The position numbers and the translations under genes are program-made. From NCBI GenBank assembly GCA_002049455.2, contig KV918948.1:87117-151116 (forward strand): a stretch of DNA of 64,000 bases. The letters are read 5' to 3'. Below the pieces are notes generated by a model. The model searched no databases and was not told the DNA's origin. It saw only the letters and a list, made by a program, of their open reading frames with translations. The stretch is from Porphyra umbilicalis. Its lineage: Eukaryota > Rhodophyta > Bangiophyceae > Bangiales > Bangiaceae. Positions 19,641-31,982 of the stretch are shown here, piece by piece (the first letter of the stretch is position 1; each line of letters begins with the position of its first letter).

Positions 19641-19707
19641 CGTATGTTGGGGACGGAACGGTAGATGAAATGGAATGCGAAGCGTGGATGTTGGCGCACT
19701 TGCGGCA

Positions 19708-21034
19708 CTGCCCTACGGGAAAATTTTCCTGGATATCCAACCGGCTCAAAACGCTTCAGTTTGACAGCCACAGGTGATGTGTTGGGACTGTATCGTCCAA
19801 GTTTGTCCGCTGCGTTTCGGTCGTGAGGGCACATCGACGGCTCAAGATCTAGGAAAAAAGCTGGATCAGATGGGACTTTGATTGATTCACAACACTCCTC
19901 ACGTCGCTGTCAGCCGTGTTATGATTAGACGACCGTGCTCCATAATGCACACGCTTACAGCTGTTTTACCATAATCACGTTTATTCATCCGATTAATAAT
20001 AGCGAGATGACGGGCGATCGAGTGCCACCAAGCAGGCAACACAAACGCAAACGCATGGTACGGCGCGACATCCGCGAGCTCTTCCTCTCCCCCTTCCAGC
20101 TGATCAACTGACAGACACAAGCACTAGAAGAAGCAAAACATGAAGCGCATGACCAGACCAGAGAACAGTCACAGTGCTCAGAAAACCACGAGGCAAACAT
20201 AAAGCGCATAGCTGTCAATGAACAGTCTTCATTGTCCGGTAATGGTGCTCGTCAATCACTCATCCCTCCGACGAGAGATCCAGTCACCGACTTCGGCATG
20301 GGAAGGACTGAAGGCAGCTGGCAGTACGGTCAGCGGCCGTGATCATGACCAGCGGGATGAAGCAGCGGGGTGAGAGTTGGCGGCCACAGCGGGAGGCAAC
20401 GCGATGATGAGAGGCATGCTCGCGGCGGCACACGGAGATGATCCCTCCATAACTGGGCAGGCAAAAAAAGCCACCTACCAGCGCAAAGAACATCAACGTC
20501 TGCAGGGGGAATGGTGGCGCAGGAGCAGGCGTCCAGGTGCATCGAAAGATGGGGGGGACGGGGGGGGAGAGGGGGGGGGGTCTGCCGAGGAGGATGAGGG
20601 GTTGGTCGATGGTAGGCTAGGGGGTGGTCGCAAGCTCCCGTGCGGCATGCAACAACACCGGCCGATCTTTTCCGGGCGCGCTTATGTGGTGGTGCGCTGG
20701 GGGAAAACCCCGCCACCCGGGCTCCTGATAGGGGGAGGGGGCTTCCCAAGACCCAGCGATCTGGGCCGCACACCGACCGCTTCCTGGGTGATGGGGTGGA
20801 GGATCGTATCTAGAGAAGCGCGCGGCCGCCCAGGATCCTGGATTGCCTGCCGGTCAGCAATTGCTACTGCACGCAGGAGGCTGCGAATGCTGGTTGCATT
20901 CTGCCCAGGCGCCGGAGAGCGCAAAATCGGCACTGTTTCCCGTCGAAAGCGACGCGAAGGCATCAAGATCCGGGGTTTTCCCGGATCTTAGGGTTAAAAA
21001 ACCTGGTTATCCAGGAACGTTTTCCCGTAGGGCT
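19708..21034. repeat. Imperfect inverted repeat pair, possible 1.3-kb element
   Basis: 19708-19740 (CTGCCCTACGGGAAAATTTT, then CCTGGATATCCAA) is the inverse of 21004-21034 (TGGTTATCCAGGAACGTTTT, then CCCGTAGGGCTG), about 26 of 31 bases. Between them lies no recognisable gene. A hairpin GATCCGGG-GTTTT-CCCGGATC is at 20967-20987. Confidence 0.4.
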
Positions 21035-24000
21035 GTCGAACGTGAGTGCAGATTAACAGGCGAGGAGTCGATCACGTCGTGTGATAGCGCGGACATGTAT
21101 TACATCTTCTGGACAGGGCCCCGAGACCGTATTCTGTGGAACTCTACAGGCGCATGCCAGCCGACGGGCACTCCTGTCCTACAGAGCATTGCATTAATGG
21201 TGCTCCGTGCATGAAGAACACCCGTTCCTCCGTGTTTCTGACGGCTTAGCGACCGAGTTGCTAGCCGTCTACGGGTATCTGGAGGCGCGGAGATGTACAC
21301 GTCACGCAGCCACGGGTACACGTATGACATCTTCTGGTTAGGACTTCGTCAAGTGCTTCTTGAGCACTCTACAGGCGCTGGCCGGCCGACGGGCAGCAGA
21401 TTAGCCCTGCTGTCTTTGTGCCTGCTCGATGATCTTGAGCCTGCTCGTTTGATATAGTTTTTCATGATTCGCATGCTGCTTTTCGGTAGCGACAGCCCAT
21501 ACCAGTTGGTGCGAAAAACAGCTCATTTTCCAGTTGTAAGATATCTTTTTGACAGTTATTGAAAGGGCCCTTTCACTCTGGTTGCTTGGATGCGACCATG
21601 TGTGGCAGAAGAGGTGCTAGCCTGCCCACGGGCACGAGGCGCTAGCTGGCCCACAGGCACTAAAGTCTGTCTCACTCTTTTAGTCCTCTGAGAACCGCAC
21701 TTTTTTTGGAGAGACCAGAACTCCGCCGCTACGACTGCAAGTGACCAGCAGTCTTCACACAAGGAATAGAGACCCCCCAAACCTTTTTACTGCAAGAAAT
21801 GGTACGCATTCTTCTGTAGGAAGCCTTTCAACGGCACACCTATGTCGAAAAGATACGGCTCAGACGCATCGTTTTCAGGCCTGCCGGCACACTGGGCGAG
21901 CCGCACGAGATCACAGCACCGTTTCTCGCATTTGTCTCATGTTCACATACCTCGTGCATTCGAGTGCACTATTCTGCGCAGCGCTCCAATCCCACTGGCA
22001 GAAGGTAGACGTCCGTAAAGAGTATGTCGAGAAGAAGCGTAAGCGTCTTGTTGCAGCGATCCCCTGACATTGGGAGGCTACTTAAAAGTTCGCTCATCCA
22101 GAAGAGCGATCTCTTGCGCGACTTTTGAGATTCGATCTCACGAGATCCGGCAGTCCATCGAGTCGCGCGCTTCGTCAGTAGCCAATGAGCGCCTGTTCAT
22201 GGCACTCCCAAATTAAATCCAGGAATGCCGTCGAAAGCCTCTCTGAGTGGCTCAAGCGCCATCGCAAACCTATCCCCCTACCCTTTCCCCGCCGCCGCTG
22301 TCGTGCCTCCCGCGGTCGCCATCGTGGGGAAGCGTGTGTGTGCCGCTGCACCGGTGGCCGAAGCGGACTATTCGCTCCAGAAAAGCAACGGCGCCGCCGG
22401 GGAGCGCTATGCGGGGGGGGGCGGGGGGGGGGTGGGGGGGGGGTTGGGGGAACAGCTGCTCCGCAACTGCAGTTGCTTTGCGTCGGCGGTGACGAGCGTC
22501 GCGCCGGCGGCGACGAGCGCCGCACTGCACTTCGGCGCGGCGGCTGACGCCGCCGGCGACGGGCGTGCTCCAACCGCCGGCATGGTCGCGTGCGCCGCAC
22601 CCGCCATGGCAAGCGGTGTCAGCGCTATGGCTGCACCCGCCGCTGCCGGCGGCGGCGCTGCGATCGCAACCGTATCCGCCACCGCGCCCACATCCACCGC
22701 CCGTTGCCGACCCCACAGCCCGCACGGGCCAACCGCGCCGGCCCACCACCAGAAGGGCCCGAGCGTGGGCGGTTGGGGGGGGGGGGGACGGGGACGGAGG
22801 CGGCACTGCGCTCAGACGGCGCGCGTGCGGGGGCGGCGGCAGCTGGCGCCGACAGCCAGGGCAGCATGCCGCCGACGCCGGTGAGGGTCCAGCCGTGCAC
22901 GTTAGTCGGAGGCCGCTGCCAGTAAGTTGATATGGTTGACGCTTCTCAGATACTTGTTCACCGTGAATTCTCTTCCTTTGGTCAGCTGTCACCGTCCTTG
23001 CTCCTTATCCGTGCGGCATCACGAGATCTCGCTCACGAGGCTGAAAACGTAGCCTCCCTGTCCTTGCGTTCCTCCCGATTTGGTCAGTCATAAATCGGGT
23101 GCTGTCGAGAATCGGGCGGATCGGATGCCCCTGATCGATACGAATGCGGTAGTGGGCATCAACGGGTGGGATGTGCTGCGCTTCGTGCTCCGTCTTTTCT
23201 TCTGAGGACACGAGGGCCACCCTCTGATACGTCTACGAAATTTGGGTCGATTGAATTACATGCGCCGAAGCCAGAGCCGTTTATCCATAGAACTAATGAG
23301 ATGAGAAAGACTTTAGCACTGTATTTTACGTGGAGCCGGCATGCACGATTCTTAAGATCAATGACAATGTGCCAGAGTATTGCTCACCTCCAAAAAATGG
23401 AGGCAGAGCCGACGACACAGCATAGAAATGATGTCGGATTGGCTGTTTGACAAGCCACGATCGTACTATTGGCTGAGAGTTGCCGCCAGTAATCTTGCAG
23501 GCCAATCAACGTGTCTTGCAAGAGTCACGCAGAGCCATTGCAACCCAGAATGAGATTTCTTGAGATGTTTGGGCCGCTTGCTTGGGCCTGAAGAGGGCAT
23601 GGTGACGGTTCTGGGCCCGACCTGTGATTTCTCATGAGATCAACAAATTTCTTCAGATCTCTTGAGATCCTGATGTGCGTTTTCAGTGCGCAGAGCTGCA
23701 TGAGGAGACTGTGTAAGGAACTCACATGACTTCTAGCCTTTCCATTGGTCCACGTACGTTAATGAATGATTGCAACCAATCTCCAACCGCCATTCTTTGG
23801 AGGTCAGCAATACTCTCGTCGATAAGCTCTTTACTTTTGGACTGATTCATGTGCAGGTACACTGCGGGTCGGTATTTCATCGCCGGGATAGTTCTAAATT
23901 TGCCGTCTTGTAAATCTATATCGAGTAGACGCGAAAGAACGTTTTGAGATAGCCGTGCAAAGCTCCTGTGAGATGGCCTCAGCATGATTCGGAGGATCAT

Positions 24001-25177
24001 GTGCACAACAGTACCGTTGATCAGCGAAAATCCTACTTTTTAGATTGCCTGATTCTTGAGTGAGCTCTGTGATTCGGCACTTTATCACTACAGTTCTGGA
24101 CTCGTTCAACGGATCATCTTCGGGACTGACTCTGGGATCGTTCGAGAAGCAGTGTCATCCTGACCCACAGATCATCTCGGGGACTGTCATTCGAAAACTT
24201 TATGAGGACATTTTCAACTGCTGCAGTGCGTTCTCGTTATAAGAGAATCATTTACAAAAGAATATGGGTCGCGAGTCTTCCTTTCCAGCCCGTGTGGACC
24301 ACTTTTTCTTCATATTGAGCCGAATCAGCTGTCTCTTGTAACGAGAACGCACTGTAGTCTGACTGCCTCTTCCGTAAAAAAAATGTCTGCCTGTTCCGTC
24401 AACAGCGTAGAGCTGTCAATATTACGGCCACGTATGGAAAAATGCACGAAATTTCCGTCTTGCAGGCACAGGGGCCGTCAGGGCCGCTTTCTTGAAAGAG
24501 AAATTTCCTTTCCCGTCTCGAGACCCGACACGATCTGTCAATGGAGTTCTCCTATTGGTGTATCTCCGGCTCTTCACGTCGACGCTTCTTCGGCCCTGCT
24601 GCAGCCAGCGCCAGACTTGGCGATCTCACAGTGGTCGATCCACTGTGAGAAGGCCACCACCCCCCTCCCCACCCCCGCATGTTTCCCGTTCATTCCATTC
24701 CCTATCTTTTCTTTTTCCCTTTCACCAGTGCCCTTTCTCCAACTCCCGCCGATGTAGCGGATCATGCTGGGGGGATCTCCGCGCAAGGCGGGGCCAGTGT
24801 CGACGCTGACTTTGGTGGCGGTGGGGGTGGGGGTGGAGGTGGGGGTGGGGGTGGAATGTATGGCTGGAAGGAGGACGAGGAGCCCCCTCCGACATTGAGG
24901 CAGCCGATGTGGATGCTATTGTGGCAGAGCTATTGTCATGACATACGAAAGCAGCCTTGACGCACTTTTTTTCTTGGACATACACACCTTAAAGAAGGAG
25001 AGGAGGCCGGAAGCAGAGGCCAGGCGAGTATGATGTGCGACCGAGTCGCTGCTGGCACTAATGTGCTGCCTGCGCCTGACAGTGAAGCTCCTGTCTGGAC
25101 AGAGAATGGTTGACAGTGAATGGCCTGGACAGGCTTCCATAAAATTCCTTGCACTGCACTCTTTCCTTTAGAAATTC
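21035..25177 (+). other. Gene-poor, mixed-composition DNA
   Basis: No supported gene. 21100-21440 has two related blocks sharing ACTCTACAGGCGC and GCCGACGGGCA. 22260-22900 is a GC island whose Ala-rich frames I do not trust as a gene. 23000-24660 is AT-richer. 24810-24860 is a GGTGGGGGTGGG run. A small foldback element at 24222-24356 is listed separately. Confidence 0.4.
24222..24356. mobile_element. 135-bp foldback/MITE
   Basis: Arms of 25 bp: 24222-24246 (TGCAGTGCGTTCTCGTTATA...) and the inverse of 24332-24356 (TACAGTGCGTTCTCGTTACA...), two mismatches. No coding capacity; no clear target-site duplication. Confidence 0.6.
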
Positions 25178-25890
25178 CAGGCACGTGCGTGCAATACCCT
25201 GGCCTTAAGGGCGGTAGCGCGCTGGGCGACGCATCGACACCGGGCACGCCGGCCGGCTCCATAGCCGCGAGCGCGCACGGGGGCACATACAGCCACGCCG
25301 CCGTGGCGGGGAGAACGTGGGGCGGGGAAAGGGGTTCCGCCGCCGCCACCGCAGCGGCGGCGGCCCGCCGGCGTCGCGCGACGCCCACAGGAGGGGCCGT
25401 CACTCCGCCGCGCATTGCACCTGCGCACGGCGGGCAGGGCGGCCGACACGGCGCACGGGCGGGCGGGTGGGACTGATCGCGCGCGACGGGGCGCCTCTAA
25501 CCGCGCCGCTAGATGGCGTCAGCAACCGCCGACGCGCCGCCGCAACAGAAGACGGCTCGCAGGCACGATCACCCGCGGGTCATTGTGGGCGCGTCGAACC
25601 CCGAAAGTCGCTGCGCGCGGTCGCCGCACGCGACTCGGGGCGGTGGGGGGGTGCAGAGGGGCAGAGGCCGTCCGGGCCCTGTGACCGTTGTGGCAGGACA
25701 GTGCTTCTCAGCCACGTAACTCTTTTCGATTTTTAGCGTCATCGCGACCCTTCTAACGCTGACACGCCCGCAGATGCCTGAGGACACGAATGCAGACTGC
25801 CACTTCTGAAACGGAGACCAAGTCCCGTTATCTAAGTATATGTGTGCATCACTACACTTTGAGAGCACCCTGTTCTAAAGGCCAGGGAAT
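25178..25890 (+). mobile_element. 0.7-kb dispersed element, copy A
   Basis: Matches the inverted copy at 43905-44590 over its whole length: it opens CAGGCACGTGCGTGCAATAC, has a GC-rich middle (GACGCATCGACACCGGGCAC, CCGGCTCCAT) and an AT-richer end with GTGTGCATCACTACAC and GGCCAGGGAAT. Short inverse ends CCCTGGCCTT (from 25196) and AAGGCCAGGG. No enzyme coded; a non-autonomous DNA element is the simplest reading. Confidence 0.75.
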
Positions 25891-26538
25891 ATGACAGCCC
25901 TACAACAGCGTGAACAAAAACCTTTTGACACTCCCTCCGGTCAGACCAATGCCCATCGTGGAATCTGACATATCACTCATGCGCTGGAGATTCTGGTGGG
26001 AGTACTTCTGACATGTATTGAACCGGGGGATTGCGAGTTCGTGACACGCTGTGTTAGGACGATAGGGGACGAGATTGCCACTGCGCTGAGAACGAATATA
26101 CTGCACGTGAGGGAGACCCAATCATTGATAAATCGGGACTGGGTGCGTCCGGGACCTCACGGTATTCTTGATGTGCGAGCCGACGCATGTTTACCCAGTT
26201 CCCATCCCCTCTGCGCCGGGAAACAGCGTGTCGGTCGCACAACTACCAAGTCACATTGAGGCACCCTCTACACACGTTTCGTGGCCCAGGAGCGACGCCC
26301 CATGGGCAGGTATTGCTCTCTGATCGGTTTCGGCAGACCCTCCTCACGACGTCACTCGAAGTAGTCCAGGCTATCATCTACGATCGAGTCCTTGAGGAAT
26401 CTAGATCAATCTTGCGCACTCGTTCACTCAATCTATGACGACGATCCCCAGGATGATTGTACTCCGACGCCAGGACAGTCCTGAGCACGATCCCCAGGAT
26501 GATCTTACTCCCACTTCAGGACAGTTCTCAGCACGATA
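25891..26538 (+). other. Intergenic DNA with a 47-bp tandem duplication
   Basis: No gene seen. At 26440-26535 two copies of a 47-bp unit (CGATCCCCAGGATGAT, CAGGACAGT, CAGCACGAT) stand head to tail directly left of the TA-flanked element. Confidence 0.5.
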
Positions 26539-27166
26539 TGGTGCGTGTCCCAAAAATGAGACATGCGCGTTTTCTGAAGGACTGACAAATCACTGCACGG
26601 GCGCGGGCGGCGTGGGGTACGAGAAAATTCTCGACTGGCCTCCATGGAAAGAGCCTCTCCCGACGCGTGCTTGGCTGACAACTCCTTAATACCCGCCTGT
26701 GGGCCCTGTTCTGTGGACCTCTCAGATAGCCCCGATCTTGGAGCCAGTCTTTTTCAGGTTCTTGGGGTTAAAGGTTTGCAACGCCAAAGCTCATGTGCTA
26801 ACTGGAGCTTCGATGAGGGGTGTCCCAAATCGTGTTTTCCTCACAGGGGGCTACATGGGGGTCTTTTTCACGTTTTTATTGGTAAGGTGGTGCCCTTTTC
26901 TTCGTGCACAAATTGTCAGCACATGCCTGCTCTAGTATCTGTGCATTTGATTGGGCCGCGTGATTGTCACCTGTCGAAGTTACAAGGAATGACACTTTCC
27001 CCCATGACACGTCAGGATGTGCCGCCTCTGTTAGCACTGTCAGGGGCTGTTCTGGAAGCACAGTGGGACCGAGTGGGTCACATTACATTATCGGACCGTT
27101 GCAGAAGGCCAGTGGGCCGAGAAATAAAGAAAAAACCGCGATGTCTCATTTTTGGGACACGCACCA
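26539..27166. mobile_element. Tc1/mariner-type non-autonomous element with TA duplication
   Basis: Terminal inverted repeats TGGTGCGTGTCCCAAAAATG at 26539 and its inverse ending at 27166, continuing as AGACAT; about 27 bp nearly perfect. Both ends are flanked by TA (26537-26538 and 27167-27168), the hallmark target duplication of Tc1/mariner. The 570-bp interior has no intact transposase. Confidence 0.75.
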
Positions 27167-29349
27167 TACGCAGAACGATCAGAACCAGCGAATCGGAATG
27201 ATCCTTCATGAGCATGGGGCAGCAACTTTGCCGGACAATTGCCGAATCTGCAGGTGCTGGTGTGAGGATGATTCCCACTGAATATCGGTGCAGATGCTCT
27301 TCAAGCACTTCTGAACTCCACTGCGGGCTCTGTCTCCAAGATCAACAAAAAGTGGGCATAATTTGATCGCATGATCAATGTGCGACAGTTCTGCGAACCG
27401 TCGGTAGGTGTGTTCGAATCTGGCAGTTCTCAGCTTTAAGGAATCGGGTACAAAACGCTGTGTACCTTTATTGGACAGTTCTCGGTGAGCTCATGCGAAT
27501 TGTGTTGAATCCGAAGTGTGTGTGCTTTAACAATGGGACCATATCGAAAGGCGCCAAAAAACTTTCCTACCAAACCTGTTTTCATTCATTCCTCAGGCGC
27601 TGTGCGGCAGGTGGACTCTAAGGGCCCCTGCGCCTCTCCGGCTGTGGCTGAGGATCTCCTCGGCCCAGTCGGCCAGGTTTTTTGGTAGGTCTCACAGCCT
27701 GCTCGCCACGTTGTCACAGCTGTCTCTGAATGGGCAGAGGCCGCATGTGAGCAGACATGTGACTACAGAAAGGCCTCGGCGGGTGGGAGGGCGTTTTGCC
27801 TAAAGCTCACCTGTCGTCTATTCCACGCTCGTCGGAAGGCGAGCCAGCAGCACGACATAAGTTGTCGTCCCGTTCTTGTCAGGTGCTGCCCCCCATCTCC
27901 ACCCGCCCCGCAGATCAAACCTCCGGAAACGTGCCGCGACTCGTCAGGCTGCGCCATGCCGCAAGGTGGCCCCCGCAGCTTCAGACCCGTCGGTCTGGCG
28001 CGCACCCATCGGATGGCCCTGATTGATTGTGCGTGGCCCAGCAATGCGGACGTGGACGCAATCCTGGGTGGATGTTCGAGTGGAACAGTCACAGCGCGCG
28101 TCTGCTGCTGTTGACGCGGTGTGAAAGCGATCTCATGTACATGCAAAGCAAGGGCCTCTCACGATTTGAACCGCCTTCATGGCGAGCGACGGGTAGGTCA
28201 GCCATGAAGGAGTGATGCACTGCGCACTTTCAGGGGCTTGATTGCCGGTGCACCGGCCACTCGCAAGCTCACGCCCCCAAGATGCGGAGGCGCGCTGCCC
28301 GGCACCCTCGCCCGTGCTTATAGATTCACAAGGCTTAGGAGAAGGGGCATCTTGCGACCATATGTCGGCGGCACCCACAGAGGTCGCAAAAGGGCTGGAG
28401 GTGAGTGATGATGAGGATAGGCCCCCGCCTCGTGAGCCGACGCAGCGCAACGGGTGGTTTCGCTTGCGCCACGGTGGAGAGCCAGGACGGGTGGTGAATC
28501 CCACAATTCCACCGCGGCACCGGTGGCTGTCCCTGCTCGCATGGCAGCTGGTGCTTCTCTGGGCCCTGTCCTGGTTTCTACCACAGGTCCAACAGGGCCA
28601 GACGCTCTGCCCCAATCGGTGGGGGGGGAGATTTTCTCCGCGTGCACTCCTGACGAGCGACCGGCACGGGTAGCTCTGGTTCTGCGCTGGGAGACCCTTG
28701 TGGTCTCAACCCGTCGGTGAGTGCAGACTCCTATGGTGTCAGGTGCGACCTCGCGCCGGGTCAGGATTTTGAGGAGTGCTCGCAGACACTGAGGCTATCA
28801 GCCCCAGGTGGGAGTTGCCGCCAGCCAGCCCTCCGCGCCTCAACTGCAGGATCGGTGTCCACCTACCTGTGACTTACCTGCTTTTTCGGCCTTCTGCCAC
28901 CCTTCATGGCGCCGCTTTCCTTTGGCAGATGCACTTGCCACGCCTCTATCCCCAGCCGTTTTGGGGCCCAACGCAGTATGGTTGGCTGCGGGCTCGACCG
29001 AGGGCACTGGGCCAGCCTGACACGCCTCCTGAATGGTGGTTGCACAGACGCACAGCTGTAGCGACGGCATCGGCGCCACTGTGCCCTGACGGGTGCGTTC
29101 TGGCGTCTTAGCGAGGTGTTTGCACCTGCTGCATGTGACGCACGGCCACGCAGTGCAGTCTTGGCGAGGCCTTTAAAGCAACCACACTGAGGCCCTCGTG
29201 TGCTTAGCGGTTTGACCACCACTCTACGTTCCGCTGGCAGTGCCTCCACACTCACCTCGTTGCCTATCGAACCAGGCCTGCCCGACTTTGCGACGTGAGT
29301 CCGACCCTCCCACCAAACACACACCCCGTTGTTCCACCCGCCCGGTAGT
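27167..29349 (+). other. Region left of the RRM gene, no gene assigned
   Basis: Frames of 60-200 codons exist on both strands but none shows a known domain. An inverse pair CCTACCAAACCTG (27567) / CAGGTTTTTTGGTAGG (27675) encloses about 125 bp. The last few hundred bases probably hold promoter and 5' UTR of the RRM gene. Confidence 0.4.
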
Positions 29350-29830
29350 ATGGCGGCCGTTGCTGCACCTGGGACGCGCCTGTTCATTGGCAATCTGAGC
29401 TGGAACACAAATGACGAGAGCCTTCGCAGGGCATTTGAGGAGGGGGTCGGTGGAGGCCCCGGAACGGTGACTGACGCGAAGGTCATTGTTGACCGCTACA
29501 CGGGGCGCAGCCGGTACGTTATGGCGAAGCAGAAAACGCAAGACACAACTTGGGCTCCGTGTGCTCACCTTGAGGCTGTCTCATCATATTCTTGATAGAC
29601 CAATTTCACGCAGCCGCACTGACACTCCGGAATGACAGTTCTGCGCTGCTTGTCGTGTTGATTATCCTTGCCCTGGGGGGTCCTCGTGCTCCCCTGACGA
29701 CCACAGCGGCTTTGGCTTTGTGACATTTTCCTCTGTGCAGCTGGCCGAGACCGCCATTTCGCGAATGAACAACGCCGATGTAGATGGCCGCCAAGTGAGG
29801 GTGGACGTGGCCTCGACCCGTGGGGATTGA
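29350..29830 (+). CDS. Small single-RRM RNA-binding protein, two exons
   Basis: RNA-binding protein of 95 residues made of exons 29350-29513 and 29707-29830. The ATG at 29350 begins MAAVAAPGTRLFIGNLSWNT. The intron (29514-29706, 193 nt) starts GTACGT, ends CACAG and splits an Arg codon after its second base. Joined, it gives one complete RRM fold: RNP2 LFIGNL at residues 11-16 and RNP1 RGFGFVTF at 55-62, just across the splice junction. There is no glycine-rich tail, so it is a minimal RRM protein like the short plant/algal GRP-type proteins without the tail. Read unspliced, the frame stops early, which supports the intron. Target RNA unknown. Confidence 0.85.
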
Positions 29831-31034
29831 GGACGAGCCGGGAAGACCACACCCCAGCCTTGCTGCGCCGTCGCCGGTGTGCTCGTGACCGTCTGCGGCG
29901 CAGCTCTCCTTGGACCAGCGATTGCTGGCGCATGGCCTGCTTCTCTCAGCTTCAGACCGAGACGGTTGGACTGGCGGGTGGGGGTATCACCTTCGTGTCT
30001 GGGAGCTTGATCGATTGTTCTCTAGTGTACTGGTGGGCTCTCGGTGGTGGTGCGTCACCGTGGAGATCTCGTACGGCTCGATGCGAAGTGCTCCGCTTGG
30101 AACTGTATTGTTTTCTCTTGTCTTCTGTTGTTTTTTTTTGGGATACGGTTTTCGCGGTCTGTTCGCGTCCCGGCCTCGCGCTGCTGTTGTTGCCGTCTAC
30201 TCTTCCTTGACGGTGTGCGCGTTGCTGAGGTGGTGTTCCTTGTCCCTTGGGGTGCTCGTTTCTAGCTGGATGGGATGAAGACGTCACCGCCTGCACCAGA
30301 GGTGGTCGTGTGTGTGTTTGATTCGATCACGATATGTGCCACTGCGAGTGTTGTGTCTGATGTCCTGCCGTTGTAGCTCGTCTGTTGATATGACCAGTGA
30401 TGCCTGGGTCTTCTGCCGTGTTTGGGTAGCCTCGACGAGGTGCCCGACTGTTTTGGGAGCTGCCGGTGTTGCTCTGCTCAGCCACAGCGCATTGGCTGGG
30501 TAGTTGCGTCACCACATTGTCACCCGTTGTCACGGCCACCCCATGCCCGCCGTGCGTGAACTGACCACACAGCCGGAGAAGATTTCCACCTGCACGGATC
30601 CGCTGGGCCATACAGGACAGCTCGACGGGCGGACGAGATGCATTCCAGCAACGATCGCCGCACCACAACAAAGGCAAAGACATCATTCACGTCGGCCGCA
30701 ACCTACTGGCAGTCGACACTCGCACATACCGCACACGATGCATGCATCCTCCGCAGGGTGTACCGCCCCAGGGCCTACACCCATCCAGATGTTGCAACCA
30801 TGCCAAGCCTACACGTGAGAAGAAGATGAGAAAACACCCCGCCAGTGCCCCTGCACTGGCGGAGTCGAGAGTGCGTTGCCCAACATCCAGCATCCCACGC
30901 CACGCCGCCACCACGCCACCAAAATGCATTAACAACCCGGACATCCCCCGACAGCGCTCTCGCCTCGACCCGTCACACGCGTCGTGGCCGACACCCACCG
31001 ACCACGCCCCTCAAATCTGCCCGTGTCACCCCCC
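29831..31034 (+). other. 3' flank of RRM gene and intergenic DNA
   Basis: T-rich sequence after the RRM stop (run TTGTTTTTTTTTGGG near 30130) is probably its 3' UTR. No further gene seen to 31034; the last few hundred bases are 3' flank of the Mpv17 gene on the other strand. Confidence 0.45.
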
Positions 31035-31982
31035 TCACGCGTGCGCCACCGACGACAGCAGCACAGTCCACAGGAGCGCCACCCCATTCACGTACGGCAC
31101 CCGCCACACGAGGGGCACAAGCCCAAAGTTGACGGCCTGCGCCGGCACCCACACCGCAATGCTCTTGCGCCACACGTCTCCAAAGCCACCGCGGACCTTG
31201 GCGGTGACGTCGTCCACCCCCCCCCCCTCCATGAGGCCCGTGGCCATCAGGTAGACGCCATTGACCAACGGCGCAAAGAGGCTTTGGTCCGCCACCACGG
31301 ACGAGGCAACCGCCGCCCAGCCGCCGCCGGGGAACACCCGCCCGAGCGTCTCATACCATCCGTGCAGCATCGGGCCCGTAAAAACAAAGCCGAGGGCGGT
31401 GACCGCGGCTGCCCGGCGCGCGTCGAGGCGGAAGGGGGGGCGATACGGGCAGCCGGCGGGGACCGCCGCGAGCGCCCGCCGGTGGCTGACACCTTGGGCG
31501 ATCAAGTCGCCCAAGAGGCCGATGAGCGACGTCGAGACGGCTTTGGAGAGGATGGGGCGGCGAGCCAAGTTGTACGTCCAAACGTGAGCGGCCCAAGCTA
31601 GGGGGTCACGGGGACCATCCGGGACGCCGCCGCCGTCGCCGCCGCCGCCGCCGCCACGCCCGCCGCTTCCTCTCCCACCACCTCCGGCGCCCCCCCGACC
31701 CTCATCATCGTCATCGTCATCGTCCTCGTAGGGGTTGAACGCTGGCACTTTGTCAAACGCCAGCGCGCCCGAGGCGGCGGCTGGCGCCGCCGACTGGGCG
31801 GCGGCCACCGCCGCGCGGCGCTGCCAGAGGGCGCCCGACCCGACGCCCCCGCCTGGGCCGGTCAGGGAACACCGCGGGGAGAGGAGGGGAGCAACCAGGG
31901 GGGTACCCCGTAGACGACTGGAGAGCGACCGCGGTCGGCGGCCACCAACAGTGGCCACCGGCAGGCCGACAAAGGCGGCCAT
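31035..31982 (-). CDS. Mpv17/PMP22-family membrane protein, probably plastid-targeted
   Basis: Small integral membrane protein family of mitochondria, peroxisomes and plastids, thought to form or regulate channels. Start chosen at ATG 31982 (MAAFVGLPVATVGGRRPRSL): a leader rich in Ser, Arg and small residues, like red-algal plastid transit peptides, would begin there; an open frame extends upstream to 32192. Residues 40-125 include a run of Asp and a Gly-rich linker. The Mpv17_PMP22 domain spans about 126-315, with the family signature WVPAQAVNFGLVPLVWRV and the closing WTVLLSS. Length 315 with leader, 190 without, normal for the family. Intronless. Confidence 0.85.
   Translation of the reverse strand: MAAFVGLPVATVGGRRPRSLSSRLRGTPLVAPLLSPRCSLTGPGGGVGSGALWQRRAAVAAAQSAAPAAASGALAFDKVPAFNPYEDDDDDDDEGRGGAGGGGRGSGGRGGGGGGDGGGVPDGPRDPLAWAAHVWTYNLARRPILSKAVSTSLIGLLGDLIAQGVSHRRALAAVPAGCPYRPPFRLDARRAAAVTALGFVFTGPMLHGWYETLGRVFPGGGWAAVASSVVADQSLFAPLVNGVYLMATGLMEGGGVDDVTAKVRGGFGDVWRKSIAVWVPAQAVNFGLVPLVWRVPYVNGVALLWTVLLSSVAHA

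Noticed and set aside
19055-19834. His/Pro/Thr-rich 170-260 residue minus-strand ORFs
   Set aside because: Direct translation of the GGGGTGG minisatellite.
20967-21000. TTAGGG near 20988 as telomeric repeat
   Set aside because: Single occurrence, not tandem.
22225-22884. 219-residue Ala-rich plus-strand ORF
   Set aside because: Composition-driven; both strands and several frames open, no domain, interrupted by G runs.
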